Shown piece after piece: positions 16,438-25,641 of a stretch of DNA of 64,000 nt (position 1 is the stretch's first letter; each line of letters starts with the position of its first letter). Under the pieces are notes generated by a model that was not told the origin of the DNA, did not search any database, and was given only the letters and a program-made list of their open reading frames with translations. Source of the stretch: an uncultured Eubacteriales bacterium (GTDB lineage Bacteria > Bacillota > Clostridia > Oscillospirales > Oscillospiraceae). The stretch covers positions 147,770 through 211,769 of the forward strand of contig ONEB01000006.1 in assembly GCA_900316745.1 (NCBI GenBank), written 5' to 3'. A program made the position numbers and the translations under genes.

Positions 16438-17718
16438 TTATTTTACAAGCTTCGACATGAGCCCGAAGGTCAGGCGGTTTGCCGTGGAGAACACAGCGTT
16501 CTGAACGGTGGTGACGGCGTTCTTGAGCGTGTACATCGGCGTGTAGACCGTGCCGGCAGGCGTCACGAGCTTGGAGGAATTCAGAACCTTGCCGCAGTCG
16601 GCGCACACTTCCGTGGAGACGTACTCGCTGTGGAGACCGACCTTCACGGTGCAGGCGTTCGTGTTCGTGTGGTTGTGCGGGCAGGCGTTCAGCTCCTTGA
16701 GCGCTTCGAGCACGCAGTCGGCGATATAGGCATGGCCCGCGGCGTCGGGGTGGACGTTCTTCAGGATCCCCTCGACGTTTTTCAGGACCTCGACCAGCTG
16801 CGTCCCGTCGGAATAGAACACCGTGGCGTCCGGCGCATCCACATAGTGGACATTGCTGTAATTGGAGGCGACGCTGGCGTAGTAGTCATTCAGGGAGACG
16901 AGCGCGGCATTGATCAGATCAAACAGCGGGGAGAAATCCGTGCCGGGGATCACGCGGAGACTCTTCACGGCCTTGTGATAACCGATTACGAGAATATCGG
17001 CACCGGGCGCAAGCTGGGTCACGTCGTCCACAACCGCGACGGCGTTGGCGCGAATCTCATTGATCTCGCTGTTGAATTTTCTGACCAGATTTCCGAACAC
17101 GTCGGGGCTCTGCAGAACGTTGCCGAGGGCAAACTTCACATACTCCATGGCGGAGTTGAAGTCCGAGATGTCAGAGAGCTTGTTCAGATCCACAAGACCG
17201 GTCGCATAGAGCGCGTTGACCAGCGCCGCGGCGAGATCGTTGATGCCGAGCTGAATCGTGACGAGGTCGGAATGGCTGATGTATTCGCAGATTTCAGGAC
17301 CCATCTCGCGCAGACGTACCGTGCGCTCCGGGTGACGGTCACCGTACCAGTCGTTCACGCGGTCGTAGGGATCGGTAACGCCCATGCCGCGCTCCAGCAG
17401 GATACGGAAATCGCACAGGCGCGCGCCGGAGCTGGCGGCGGGGTGAACCTCTGCGCCGTTCGTCTGCTCCAGCACGTCGGCAACGATATCGGTGAACGAG
17501 CCGTCCACGCGCCTGCCGACGTTGTAGGGATCATGGCTGTCCATGTCGGCGTTCAGCCCGTAGCCCCAGGAGATGCTGTCGCCGAGGTAGGTGTAGTAAT
17601 GATACGGGAGAGCGGAATCGTCCTCCGCGTTCACGGCGAGGGCGGAGACGCCCAGAACGCCGAATACCAGCGCGGCGCACAGCGCCAGAGACAAGAAACG
17701 TTTCCATGAAGATTTCAT
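16438..17718 (-). CDS. Secreted SGNH/GDSL-type hydrolase with C-terminal Cys/His region
   Basis: A 426-residue exported protein that starts at MKSSWKRFLSLALCAALVFG. Block I is YLGDSISWGYG, block III GIND and block V HPDAAGHAYIAD, so the catalytic Ser and Asp-x-x-His are all visible. Unlike its neighbours it has no SLH domain; instead residues about 355-400 hold CPHNHTNTNAC ... CADCG, a Cys/His-rich stretch that could bind a metal. ATG at 17718 with AAAGGA 8 bases upstream; a longer in-frame extension runs into the next gene and is not real. A role in trimming wall or mucus glycans is only a guess from the family. Confidence 0.85.
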   Translation of the reverse strand: MKSSWKRFLSLALCAALVFGVLGVSALAVNAEDDSALPYHYYTYLGDSISWGYGLNADMDSHDPYNVGRRVDGSFTDIVADVLEQTNGAEVHPAASSGARLCDFRILLERGMGVTDPYDRVNDWYGDRHPERTVRLREMGPEICEYISHSDLVTIQLGINDLAAALVNALYATGLVDLNKLSDISDFNSAMEYVKFALGNVLQSPDVFGNLVRKFNSEINEIRANAVAVVDDVTQLAPGADILVIGYHKAVKSLRVIPGTDFSPLFDLINAALVSLNDYYASVASNYSNVHYVDAPDATVFYSDGTQLVEVLKNVEGILKNVHPDAAGHAYIADCVLEALKELNACPHNHTNTNACTVKVGLHSEYVSTEVCADCGKVLNSSKLVTPAGTVYTPMYTLKNAVTTVQNAVFSTANRLTFGLMSKLVK

Positions 17719-17746
17719 CGGATCTTTCCTTTCTTTCTCGATCGGA

Positions 17747-20322
17747 TTATTTGCTCGAGGCGTCACGATACAGGAACGTGACGACGTGGGCGCGGGTGCA
17801 GTTTGCATCGGGCTCGAATGTTGTCTGGCTCGTACCGTCGGTGATGTGCCTGCCGGTCGCCCAGAGGATCGCGTCCGTGAACCAGCAGTTGGCGGGCACA
17901 TCGCCGAACGGGTTGGCGCTGCTCGCCGGGGCGGGCATTCCGGCCGCACGCCACAGGAACGTGACCACCTGCGCGCGCGTGCACGGCGCGTCGGGCTCGA
18001 ACGTGTCTTCGGTCATGCCGGTGGTGATGCCTTTCTCGACCGCCCAGAGCACCGCGTTATAGTAGTAGGCGTCCTGCGCAACGTCTTTGAAGGGGTTGAC
18101 GGAGCTCGTCGGTGCGGGCTTGCCGGCGGCGCGCCACAGGAACGTGACCACCTGCGCGCGCGTGCACTTCTGTGCGGGCGCGAACATCGTGTCGGAGATG
18201 CCGTCCGTGATGCCGTGATTCACGGCCCAGTCCACAGCGCCGGCATACCAGCTTTTCACGGTGCGGTCCACGTCGGCAAAGAACTTGCAGATGCCCGGCT
18301 TTTCGCTGCCGTCGTCTGCCGGATCGGGCGCGGGCGCGGTGCCGGTCGGCTCGGCGGGAGCCGTGAGGATCGTCGTCGTGTAGGTGGGGACCTTGCCGCC
18401 GTGGGTCGTCCAGATCACGGCGCCGGTGTTCGCCACGATGCAGCGGTACTGCGCGCTGTCACCGGCGGCGAGCTTGAGCTGCGCGGCGGTCGCGCCCGGG
18501 ACGTTCTCCCAGCTGCTGCCGTCCGCGGAGCGCTGCCACTGATAGGTGTTGCTGTCGTTTCCGGCGGTCAGGACGACATCCAGAACGGAGGCGCCGTCCG
18601 CCAGCGTGTTCGTGATCGTGCCGACGGGGGCGTCCGCCTCATAGAGATGATCGGACAGCCACATCACGCGCTTGCCTGCGTACTCGCGCAGGTTGTTGAC
18701 ATAGGCGTCCCAGTTCACGGTCACCTGATAGTTCAGCGCGTACTTGCCCGTGCCGAGTGCGTGCATCGTGGCAGGCGCGACCAGATAATCCGCGCCCAGG
18801 TGGTGCGTGCCCCAGCGCTCGTTGTTCATGAGCGCGGAATCGCGCACCACCTCACGCTGACGATCCACGTTCGCGGCAATGTCTTCAAATGCGGCCTTGT
18901 TTTCGTTGTAGACCTTGGCGACATGCCGCATGAAGCTGGCGTGCTTGCCGAGCTCCTGCAGGATGCTCACGGGCGCATCCGCTGCGAGCAGGCCGATGCT
19001 GTCGTTGTACCAGCCCTCGGCATTGAGCTGGATGGGCTCGGACACGCCGACGAGGAACTTGTGCAGCGTGCGGCCGAAGGAGGCGTCATAGTCCCAGGCG
19101 GGACCGGCGATGAGCTTATCGCTGTCGGTCAGACCATCGCGATGCATGTGCAGGCTGCCTGCGTAGCAGTCATACGTCTTGGAGACCTCATACATGAGGA
19201 ACATCCGCGCCCAGGAGTCGATGTCGAAGTAGTTCTGGTAGTCCTCGGAACCATAGTCGCGGACTGCGGCCCACGCCTTGAGGAAGTGCTGGAGAGGTTC
19301 ACACCGGCTTTTTCGGCCTTGCTGCCGATATCCTTGACGGTGATGCGGTTGTAGTAGCCCTCGTCGCCGGTGATCTTTCCGATCTCCCAGGTGTCGGGGA
19401 GATGGAACTGCGGATCGCCGCCCTCGGGCTCGAGGAACTGGTCGCTCTCGAGCGCGTAGCCCTCCTTGGGTGCCAGGTAGTCGTATTTCGGGGTCAGGAT
19501 ATAGTTGCCGAGATATTCGCCGTTCATCCAGATATCGACGAATCTGGCTTCCAGACCGATGCCCAGCTGCTGGGCAAGATCCAGCGCGATCTTGTTGCGC
19601 ATCTGGGAGTTGTCGAGATAGTTTGCGATCACGGACCACTTGTTGGTCGTGACGCCGGGAACGAGCGCGACCTCTTTTTCCTTGTCGAAGTCGTCGGCTG
19701 TATAGACCTTGATGTTATAGGGCTTCTTCGGGAACTTCCAGGTGGAGTTGCCGCGGCCCTTGATGCTGATGTAATTGCTCTTGCCGTCAAACAGCATCTT
19801 GCCGTAGCAGGAGGTCTCGTGCGTCTCGTCGCCGTTCATGTCGGAGATCGTGCCGAGGCCCTCGTCGAGCTCGAAGAACATGGCCTCGACGTCGGAAGAG
19901 CCCTGCACGGTCTTGAGCGTCACATAGGCGACAGCAAGCCCCTTCGTGATCTTGTAGGTGACGGAGCCGTTCGCGGGCGCGACGGGCGCGGCGCCGTTTT
20001 CATAGGCAACGCCGTTTTTGGATACGGTGATGCCCATGTCGTCCCAGGAGAAGCAGAGCTTCGAGGCGTCAGCCTGCCCGGGCAGATACAGCGTGCCGTT
20101 TGTGCCGAGTGCGTCAAACTGAACGTTGACCCGGCTCGAAAGACCGGCGCCCGCGTTCGCCTCCACAAAGAGATTGGAGTTGAACACGCTCTTGATGTTG
20201 CTTTCCTTTTTGACTGTCTCGTCCGCAGCCGGCTCCGGCGTGTTCCCGGCGGCGAATGCCATTGCGGGGAGCAGCGTGACGAGCATGCACAGCATTAGCA
20301 ATCCAGCGATGATCTTCTTCAT
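17747..20322 (-). pseudogene. CotH-like surface protein with Ig-like and three SLH domains, frameshifted
   Basis: From ATG 20322 (MKKIIAGLLMLCML signal peptide) the frame covers a beta-sandwich and the first part of a CotH-kinase domain (ISIKGRGNSTWKFPKKPYNI, KWSVIANYLDNSQMRNK, WMNGEYLGNY). At about 19288-19300 the frame shifts by one base. The rest (HFLKAWAAVRDYG ... GPAWDYDASFGRT, an Ig-like domain and three SLH domains) continues in another frame to the stop at 17747. The two intact paralogs upstream show the expected continuous protein. CotH proteins are atypical kinases that phosphorylate secreted proteins in Bacillus spores. Either a genuine pseudogene, a phase-variable state or a sequencing error. 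Confidence 0.82.
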
Positions 20323-20489
20323 GTGGCATCTTTCCTTTTTGCGGGAGATCCGGACCTCCCGCGGATTGTTCGGTACTGATGCAATACCGGAAGCCCTGAA
20401 AAAGGCGCTCCGGGCACAGCCCTGTAACAAGTAATTGCAGTTCAAGGGCTTTTTTATTACATTATTAATAAAGATTTAATAATTATCAT

Positions 20490-20527
20490 GAAGAAGAAAG
20501 GGGCTGTTTCACAATCGAAACAGCCCC
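20490..20527 (-). terminator. Terminator after the second CotH gene
   Basis: A perfect 11-bp stem (GGGGCTGTTTC / GAAACAGCCCC) with a 6-base loop and a T/C-rich tail on the minus strand lies directly after the stop at 20533. The rest of the gap to 20323 holds an AGCCCT/AGGGCT repeat and AT-rich sequence with no clear gene. Confidence 0.8.
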
Positions 20528-20532
20528 CGGCA

Positions 20533-22893
20533 TTATTCTGTGACCTGGCTGAGGAAGCTGACAGCCGCGCCGGATTCGGAGGAGACTGCGACGCCTCCGG
20601 CGACCACATTCAGATAGATGTTCTGCGTGCGGCCGAGGGTGAAGAGCTTTCCGAGCATCGTGACGGCGATTGTGGGATGGGAGACGAACACACCGTCCTG
20701 CAGCTCCCAGGCAAAGGGCTGGTCGGTCAGCGAGAGCACCCTGCCGACGGGCTTGAGATACTTGCCGTCCGCGTTCTGAATGCTCCAGCCGCCCTCATAT
20801 TCGGCAAACGTGTAGGCACCGACGTCCGTCCCGTTCAGAACGAGCGTCAGTGTTCCGGCCTCCAGCTCCGCCTCGGCCATCTGGACGGAGTCGGTCGCGG
20901 GAGCAAGGATCGTCTGCGCGTATGTGGGAACGGTGCCGCCGTGCATCGTGGTAATCTCTGCGCCGGCGTTCGTCACAACGCAGCGGTACTGCACGTCGCC
21001 GAGCGTGTCGGCCTTGGGCGTGTATTTCGCCGTGGTCGCAAGGCCGATATTGGCCCAGGTGACGCCGTCATCGGAGCGCTGCCACTGGTAGGTGTTGCTG
21101 GTGTTGCCGGCGGTCAGGACCGCTTCCAGCTGAACCGAGCCGTCGGGCATGGTCTTCTTCACGATGGAGCCGACCGGCGCCTCCGCGTAGAGGTGGTCGG
21201 ACAGCCACATCACGCGCTTAGCGGCGAATTCACGCAGGTTCGCGACGTATGCGTCCCAGTTCACGGTGACCTGGTAATTGAGCGCATACTTGCCCGTGCC
21301 GAGCAGATGCATCGTGACGGGAGCGACCAGATAATCCGCGCCCAGGTGGTGCGTGCCCCAGAGCTCGTTGTTCATCAGCGCGGAATCGCGCAGGAGCGCC
21401 TGCTGGCGGTCGACGTTGGAGGGGATATCCTCGAAGTACGCCTTGTTCTCATTGTAGACCTTCGCAACGCACGTCATGAAGCTCGCGTGCTTGCCGAGCT
21501 CCTGCAGGAGGCTGACGGGCTTGTCCACCGCGAAGAGACCGACGCTGTCGTTATACCAGCCCTCGGCGTTGAGCTGAACGGGCTCCGAGACGCCGACGAG
21601 GAACTTGTGCAGCGTGCGGCCGAATGAGATGTCATAGTCCCACGCGGGACCGGCGATGAGCTTATCGTTCTCGGTCAGGCCGTCACGGTGCATGAGGAAG
21701 TTGCCCGCGTAGCAGTCGTAGGTCTTGGAGACCTCGACCATCAGGAACATCTTCGCCCAGGAGTCAATGTCGAAATAGTTCTGGTAGTCTTCGGAATCGT
21801 ATTTTGTCAGCGCGGCAAAGGCCTCATTGAAGTAATTTTCGATGTAGGCCTGATCCACACCCAGCTCCGCGGCGTCGTCACCGATGTCCTCGATGTTGAT
21901 GCGGTTGTGCTTCAGGAGCATGTCGTGCATGCCCTTGATCTGGAACTGATCCGCGTCCTGCGGGATGTGGTCGTTGTCCAGCATGAAGCCGCCGTCCGGA
22001 GCTTGGTAGTCTTTCTTCGGCGTCAGGAGGTAGTTGCCGAGATATTCGCCGTTCATCCAGACGTCGACAAATCTGGACGGCAGCCCGATGCCCAGCTCGT
22101 TCGCCAGATCCATGGCGACCTTGTTGCGCAGCAGGGAGTTGTCGAGATGGTTGGCGAGCAGGGACCACTTCTTGGCCTTTACGCCGGGGATGAGCTGGGC
22201 CTTGTCTTTATTGTTAAAATCACTCGCCTCGTAGAACGTGATATTGTAGGGCTTTTTGGGGAAGTCCCAGGTGGAGTTGCCGCGGCCCTTGATGCTGATG
22301 TACTTGTCGACCTTACCGAGCACCGCCTTGCCGTAGCAGGAGGTCTCGTGCTCCTTGTCGCCGTTCATGGCGTCGATCGTGCCGAGGCTCTCGTCCAGCT
22401 CCAGGAACATGGGCTCGACGTCGGCAGAGCCCTGCACGGTCTTGACCTTGACGTATGCCACGGCGAGACCCTTCGTGACCTTGTAGGTGACGCTCTCGCC
22501 CGCGGGCGCGACGGGCGCCGCGCCGCTGACAAACGTTTCGCCGTCCCTGGAGACGGTGAGCGTCGCGTTGTCCCACGCAAAGCGCAGCTTCGAGACATCG
22601 ACCTTGCCGGGCAGATACAGTGTGCCGTTCGTGCCGATGAGGTCAAACAGCACGACGACCCTGCTCTTAAGTCCGGCGTCATCATTTGCCTCCACATAGA
22701 ATCTGGAGTTGAAAACGCTCTTGACGTCAGATTCCTGCGTGTCGTCCACGGCTGCGGCGAGCTGGACGTCTGTGGTCTCGTCCGTCACATAGGGTTCTGC
22801 TTCGCTCTGTGTCTCATCGGCTGCAAAAGCCATTGCGGAAAACAATGAGACGAACATGCACAGCAGCAACAATACGGAGATTGTTTTCTTCAT
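20533..22893 (-). CDS. Secreted CotH-like kinase protein with C-terminal beta module
   Basis: A 786-residue exported protein. Order: signal peptide (1-24), beta-sandwich with GTNGTLYLPG (about 70-190), CotH-kinase domain (about 190-560) with SIKGRGNSTWDFPKKPYNI, WSLLANHLDNSLLRNK, VWMNGEYLGNYLLTPK and GPAWDYDISFGRT, then an Ig-like domain (YQWQRSDDGVTW) and a final 110-residue module with GGWSIQNADGKYLKPVGR. The last module replaces the SLH triad seen in the neighbour at 17747, so it may attach the protein another way. The DWD motif keeps the acidic metal-binding residues. ATG 22893 with AAAGGAG upstream; only 40 bases separate it from the preceding paralog, so the pair is probably one transcript. 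Confidence 0.87.
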   Translation of the reverse strand: MKKTISVLLLLCMFVSLFSAMAFAADETQSEAEPYVTDETTDVQLAAAVDDTQESDVKSVFNSRFYVEANDDAGLKSRVVVLFDLIGTNGTLYLPGKVDVSKLRFAWDNATLTVSRDGETFVSGAAPVAPAGESVTYKVTKGLAVAYVKVKTVQGSADVEPMFLELDESLGTIDAMNGDKEHETSCYGKAVLGKVDKYISIKGRGNSTWDFPKKPYNITFYEASDFNNKDKAQLIPGVKAKKWSLLANHLDNSLLRNKVAMDLANELGIGLPSRFVDVWMNGEYLGNYLLTPKKDYQAPDGGFMLDNDHIPQDADQFQIKGMHDMLLKHNRINIEDIGDDAAELGVDQAYIENYFNEAFAALTKYDSEDYQNYFDIDSWAKMFLMVEVSKTYDCYAGNFLMHRDGLTENDKLIAGPAWDYDISFGRTLHKFLVGVSEPVQLNAEGWYNDSVGLFAVDKPVSLLQELGKHASFMTCVAKVYNENKAYFEDIPSNVDRQQALLRDSALMNNELWGTHHLGADYLVAPVTMHLLGTGKYALNYQVTVNWDAYVANLREFAAKRVMWLSDHLYAEAPVGSIVKKTMPDGSVQLEAVLTAGNTSNTYQWQRSDDGVTWANIGLATTAKYTPKADTLGDVQYRCVVTNAGAEITTMHGGTVPTYAQTILAPATDSVQMAEAELEAGTLTLVLNGTDVGAYTFAEYEGGWSIQNADGKYLKPVGRVLSLTDQPFAWELQDGVFVSHPTIAVTMLGKLFTLGRTQNIYLNVVAGGVAVSSESGAAVSFLSQVTE

Positions 22894-22933
22894 GGTTTCG
22901 GTTCTCCTTTCGGATGGTTGGGAGGCGGCTTCC

Positions 22934-25282
22934 TTATTCCGCGACCGGCTTGAGGAACGTAGCGGCCGCGCCGGCGTTCGCGGAGACTGCGACGCCTCCG
23001 GCGACCACGTTCAGATAGATGGGCCGCGTGCGGCCGAGGGTGAAGAGCTTTCCGAGCATCGTGACGGCGACCGTGGGATGGGAGACGAACACACCGTCCT
23101 GCAGCTCCCAGGCAAAGGGCTGATCGGTCAGCGCGAGCACCTTGCCGACGGGCTTGAGATACTTGCCGTCCGCGTTCCGGATGCTCCAGCCGCCATTGTA
23201 TTCGGCAAACGTGTAGGCACCGACGTCCGTCCCGTTCAGAACGAGCGTCAGCGTTCCGGCCTCCAGCTCTGTCTCCGTCATCTGGACGTCAACGGTCTCG
23301 GGAGCGAGAATGGTCGTCGCATAATTGGAAACGGTGCCGCCGTGGACAGTCGTGATGTCCGCGCCGGCGTTCGTCACGACGCAGCGGTACTGTACGTCGC
23401 CGACCGCGTCGGCCTTGGGCGTGTATTTTGCCGTGGTGGCAAGCCCGATGTTGGTCCAGGTGTCCCCGTCATCGGAGCGCTGCCACTGGTAGGTGTTGCA
23501 GGTGTTGCCGGCAGACAGGACCGCTTCCAGCTGAGCCGAGCCGTCGGGCATGGTCTTTTTCACGATGGAGCCGACCGGAGCCTCCGCATAGAGGTGATCG
23601 GACAGCCACATCACGCGCTTTGCGGCGAATTCACGCAGGTTCGCGACGTATGCGTCCCAGTTCACGGTCACCTGATAGTTCAGCGCGTATTTGCCCGTGC
23701 CGAGCATGCGCATCGTGTTCGGCGCGATGAGATATTCCGCGCAGAGGTGGTGCGTGCCCCAGAGCACGTTGTTCATCAGCGCGGAGCCGCGCAGAATCTC
23801 CTGCTGGCGGGTCACATTGGAGGCGATGTCTTCAAAAACGGCCTTGTTCTCGCTGTACACTTTCGCAACGTGCTGCATGAAGCTCGCGTGCTTGCCGAGC
23901 TCCTGCAGGAGGCTGACGGGCTCGTCCACCGCAATCAGACCGATGCTGTCGTTGTACCAGCCCTCGGCGTTAAGCTGAACGGGCTCTGCGATGCCGACGA
24001 GGAACTTGTGCAGCGTGCGGCCGAAGGAGACGTCATAGTCCCACGCGGGACCGGCGATGAGCTTGTCGCTGTCGGTCAGACCGTCGCGGTGCATCAGCAG
24101 GCTTCCCGCGAAGCAGTCGTAGGTCTTGGAGACCTCATACATCAGGAACATCTTCGCCCAGGAATCCATGTCGAAGTAGTTCTGATAGTTCTCAGAGGAA
24201 AAATCCTCGACCGCGGCCCAGGCTTCGTCGAAATGAGCCTCGATCGCGGCGACGTCCGTGACAGGGTTGTCATTTTCATCTTCGCCAATGTCCTTGACGG
24301 TCATGCGGTTGTAGTAGCCGTCGTCGTTGATGGGCTTGCCGATCTCATACATGCCGGGGATCAAAAACTGGGGATCCTCGGAATCGAGATAGTTGTCGTT
24401 TTCAAGCACATAGCCGTCGTCCGGGGCTTTGTAGTCGTTTTTCGGCGTCATGAGATAGCTGCCGAGATATTCGCCGTTCATCCAGAGGTCGACAAATCTG
24501 GACGGCAGCCCGATGCCCAGCTCGTTCGCCAGATCCATGGCGATCTTGTTGCGCATCAGGGAGTTGTCGAGGTGGTTGGCGAGCAGCGACCACTTCTTGG
24601 CCTCCACGCCGGGGATGAGCTCGGCGTTGCCTTTCTTGGCGTAGTCATCTTTTTTGTAGATTGTGATGTTGTAGGGTTTCTTCTCGGCGCTCCAGGTGGA
24701 GTTGCCGCGGCCCTTGATGCTGATGGGCTTGTCGATGCCGTCGAACAGCACCTTGCCGTAGCAGGAGGTCTCGTGGATCTTGTCGCCGTTCATGGCGTCG
24801 ATCGTGCCGAGGCTCTCGTCCAGCTCCAGGAACATGGGTTCGACGTCGGCAGAGCCCTGCACGGTCTTGACCTTGACGTATGCCGCGGCGAGACCCTTCG
24901 TGACCTTGTAGGTGACGCTCTCGCCCGCGGGCGCGACGGGCGCCGTGCCGTTTTCATAGGCAACGCCGTTTTTGGATACGGTGATGCCCGTGTCGTCCCA
25001 GGAGAAGCAGAGCTTCGAGACGTCGACCTTGCCGGGCAGATACAGCGTGCCGTTCGTGCCGATGAGGTCAAACAGCACGACGACCTTGCTCTTAAGCCCG
25101 GCGTCGGCATTTTCCTCCACATAGAATCTGGAGTTGAAAACGCTCTTGACGTCAGACTCCTGGGTGTCGTCCACGGCTGCGGCGACCTGCGCGTCCGCCG
25201 TTTCGTCCACGGCAAACGCCATGCCGGAAAACAGGGAGACAAACAAACACAGCAATAATAATACGGAGATCGTTTTCTTCAT
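22934..25282 (-). CDS. Secreted CotH-like kinase protein, tandem paralog
   Basis: A 782-residue protein with the same layout as the gene at 20533 and nearly the same sequence over long stretches, including the C-terminal module GGWSIRNADGKYLKPVGK. The kinase motifs are intact: SIKGRGNSTWSAEKKPYNI, WSLLANHLDNSLMRNK, LWMNGEYLGSYLMTPK, GPAWDYDVSFGRT. It is the first gene of the CotH set, with a promoter at 25390-25418. The middle of the kinase domain (about residues 290-350) differs most among the three copies, which suggests diversification of the substrate side after duplication. Confidence 0.87.
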   Translation of the reverse strand: MKKTISVLLLLCLFVSLFSGMAFAVDETADAQVAAAVDDTQESDVKSVFNSRFYVEENADAGLKSKVVVLFDLIGTNGTLYLPGKVDVSKLCFSWDDTGITVSKNGVAYENGTAPVAPAGESVTYKVTKGLAAAYVKVKTVQGSADVEPMFLELDESLGTIDAMNGDKIHETSCYGKVLFDGIDKPISIKGRGNSTWSAEKKPYNITIYKKDDYAKKGNAELIPGVEAKKWSLLANHLDNSLMRNKIAMDLANELGIGLPSRFVDLWMNGEYLGSYLMTPKNDYKAPDDGYVLENDNYLDSEDPQFLIPGMYEIGKPINDDGYYNRMTVKDIGEDENDNPVTDVAAIEAHFDEAWAAVEDFSSENYQNYFDMDSWAKMFLMYEVSKTYDCFAGSLLMHRDGLTDSDKLIAGPAWDYDVSFGRTLHKFLVGIAEPVQLNAEGWYNDSIGLIAVDEPVSLLQELGKHASFMQHVAKVYSENKAVFEDIASNVTRQQEILRGSALMNNVLWGTHHLCAEYLIAPNTMRMLGTGKYALNYQVTVNWDAYVANLREFAAKRVMWLSDHLYAEAPVGSIVKKTMPDGSAQLEAVLSAGNTCNTYQWQRSDDGDTWTNIGLATTAKYTPKADAVGDVQYRCVVTNAGADITTVHGGTVSNYATTILAPETVDVQMTETELEAGTLTLVLNGTDVGAYTFAEYNGGWSIRNADGKYLKPVGKVLALTDQPFAWELQDGVFVSHPTVAVTMLGKLFTLGRTRPIYLNVVAGGVAVSANAGAAATFLKPVAE

Positions 25283-25389
25283 GAAGTCCCTTACCTTTCG
25301 AATGATTTTTTCAGGATCATCTATAACAGCGGCAGCGTCGGTGCGGCCGGAATCTTTTGGCAGAATACTTCAACTATTGATACATTATT

Positions 25390-25418
25390 AGTATAACAGT
25401 GCAAAAAACTTGGCGCAA
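25390..25418 (-). promoter_or_regulatory. Probable promoter of the CotH gene set
   Basis: On the minus strand TTGCGC (25418-25413), 17 bases and TATACT (25395-25390), about 108 bases before the first CotH ATG. The gap 25283-25641 holds only this and the divergent promoter at 25547. Confidence 0.5.
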
Positions 25419-25546
25419 GTCATAAACCAAACAAAATGTGTAGATTTCAAGGTTGTTAACGATGTTTTTGGGTGCAATTGCGTTCAAAAATACAAGCGGT
25501 TGGAATAAACGCTATTTAATGGGAAAAACGGCGCGAGAATTGATGC

Positions 25547-25575
25547 TTGCAATCGAAAGACAGATTCGGTATTAT
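25547..25575 (+). promoter_or_regulatory. Probable promoter of the flavoprotein gene
   Basis: TTGCAA (25547-25552), 17 bases and TATTAT (25570-25575), about 67 bases before the ATG at 25642. Confidence 0.5.
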
Positions 25576-25641
25576 AGTTCCAGTAATGACATCGATTTGC
25601 ATCATTCTGCACGTTTCATTTCAAACAAACGGAGGGAAATC

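Noticed and set aside
20488-25258. Long plus-strand frames opposite the CotH genes
   Set aside because: Shadow frames of the tandem CotH genes. Their apparent conservation only reflects the duplicated sense genes.
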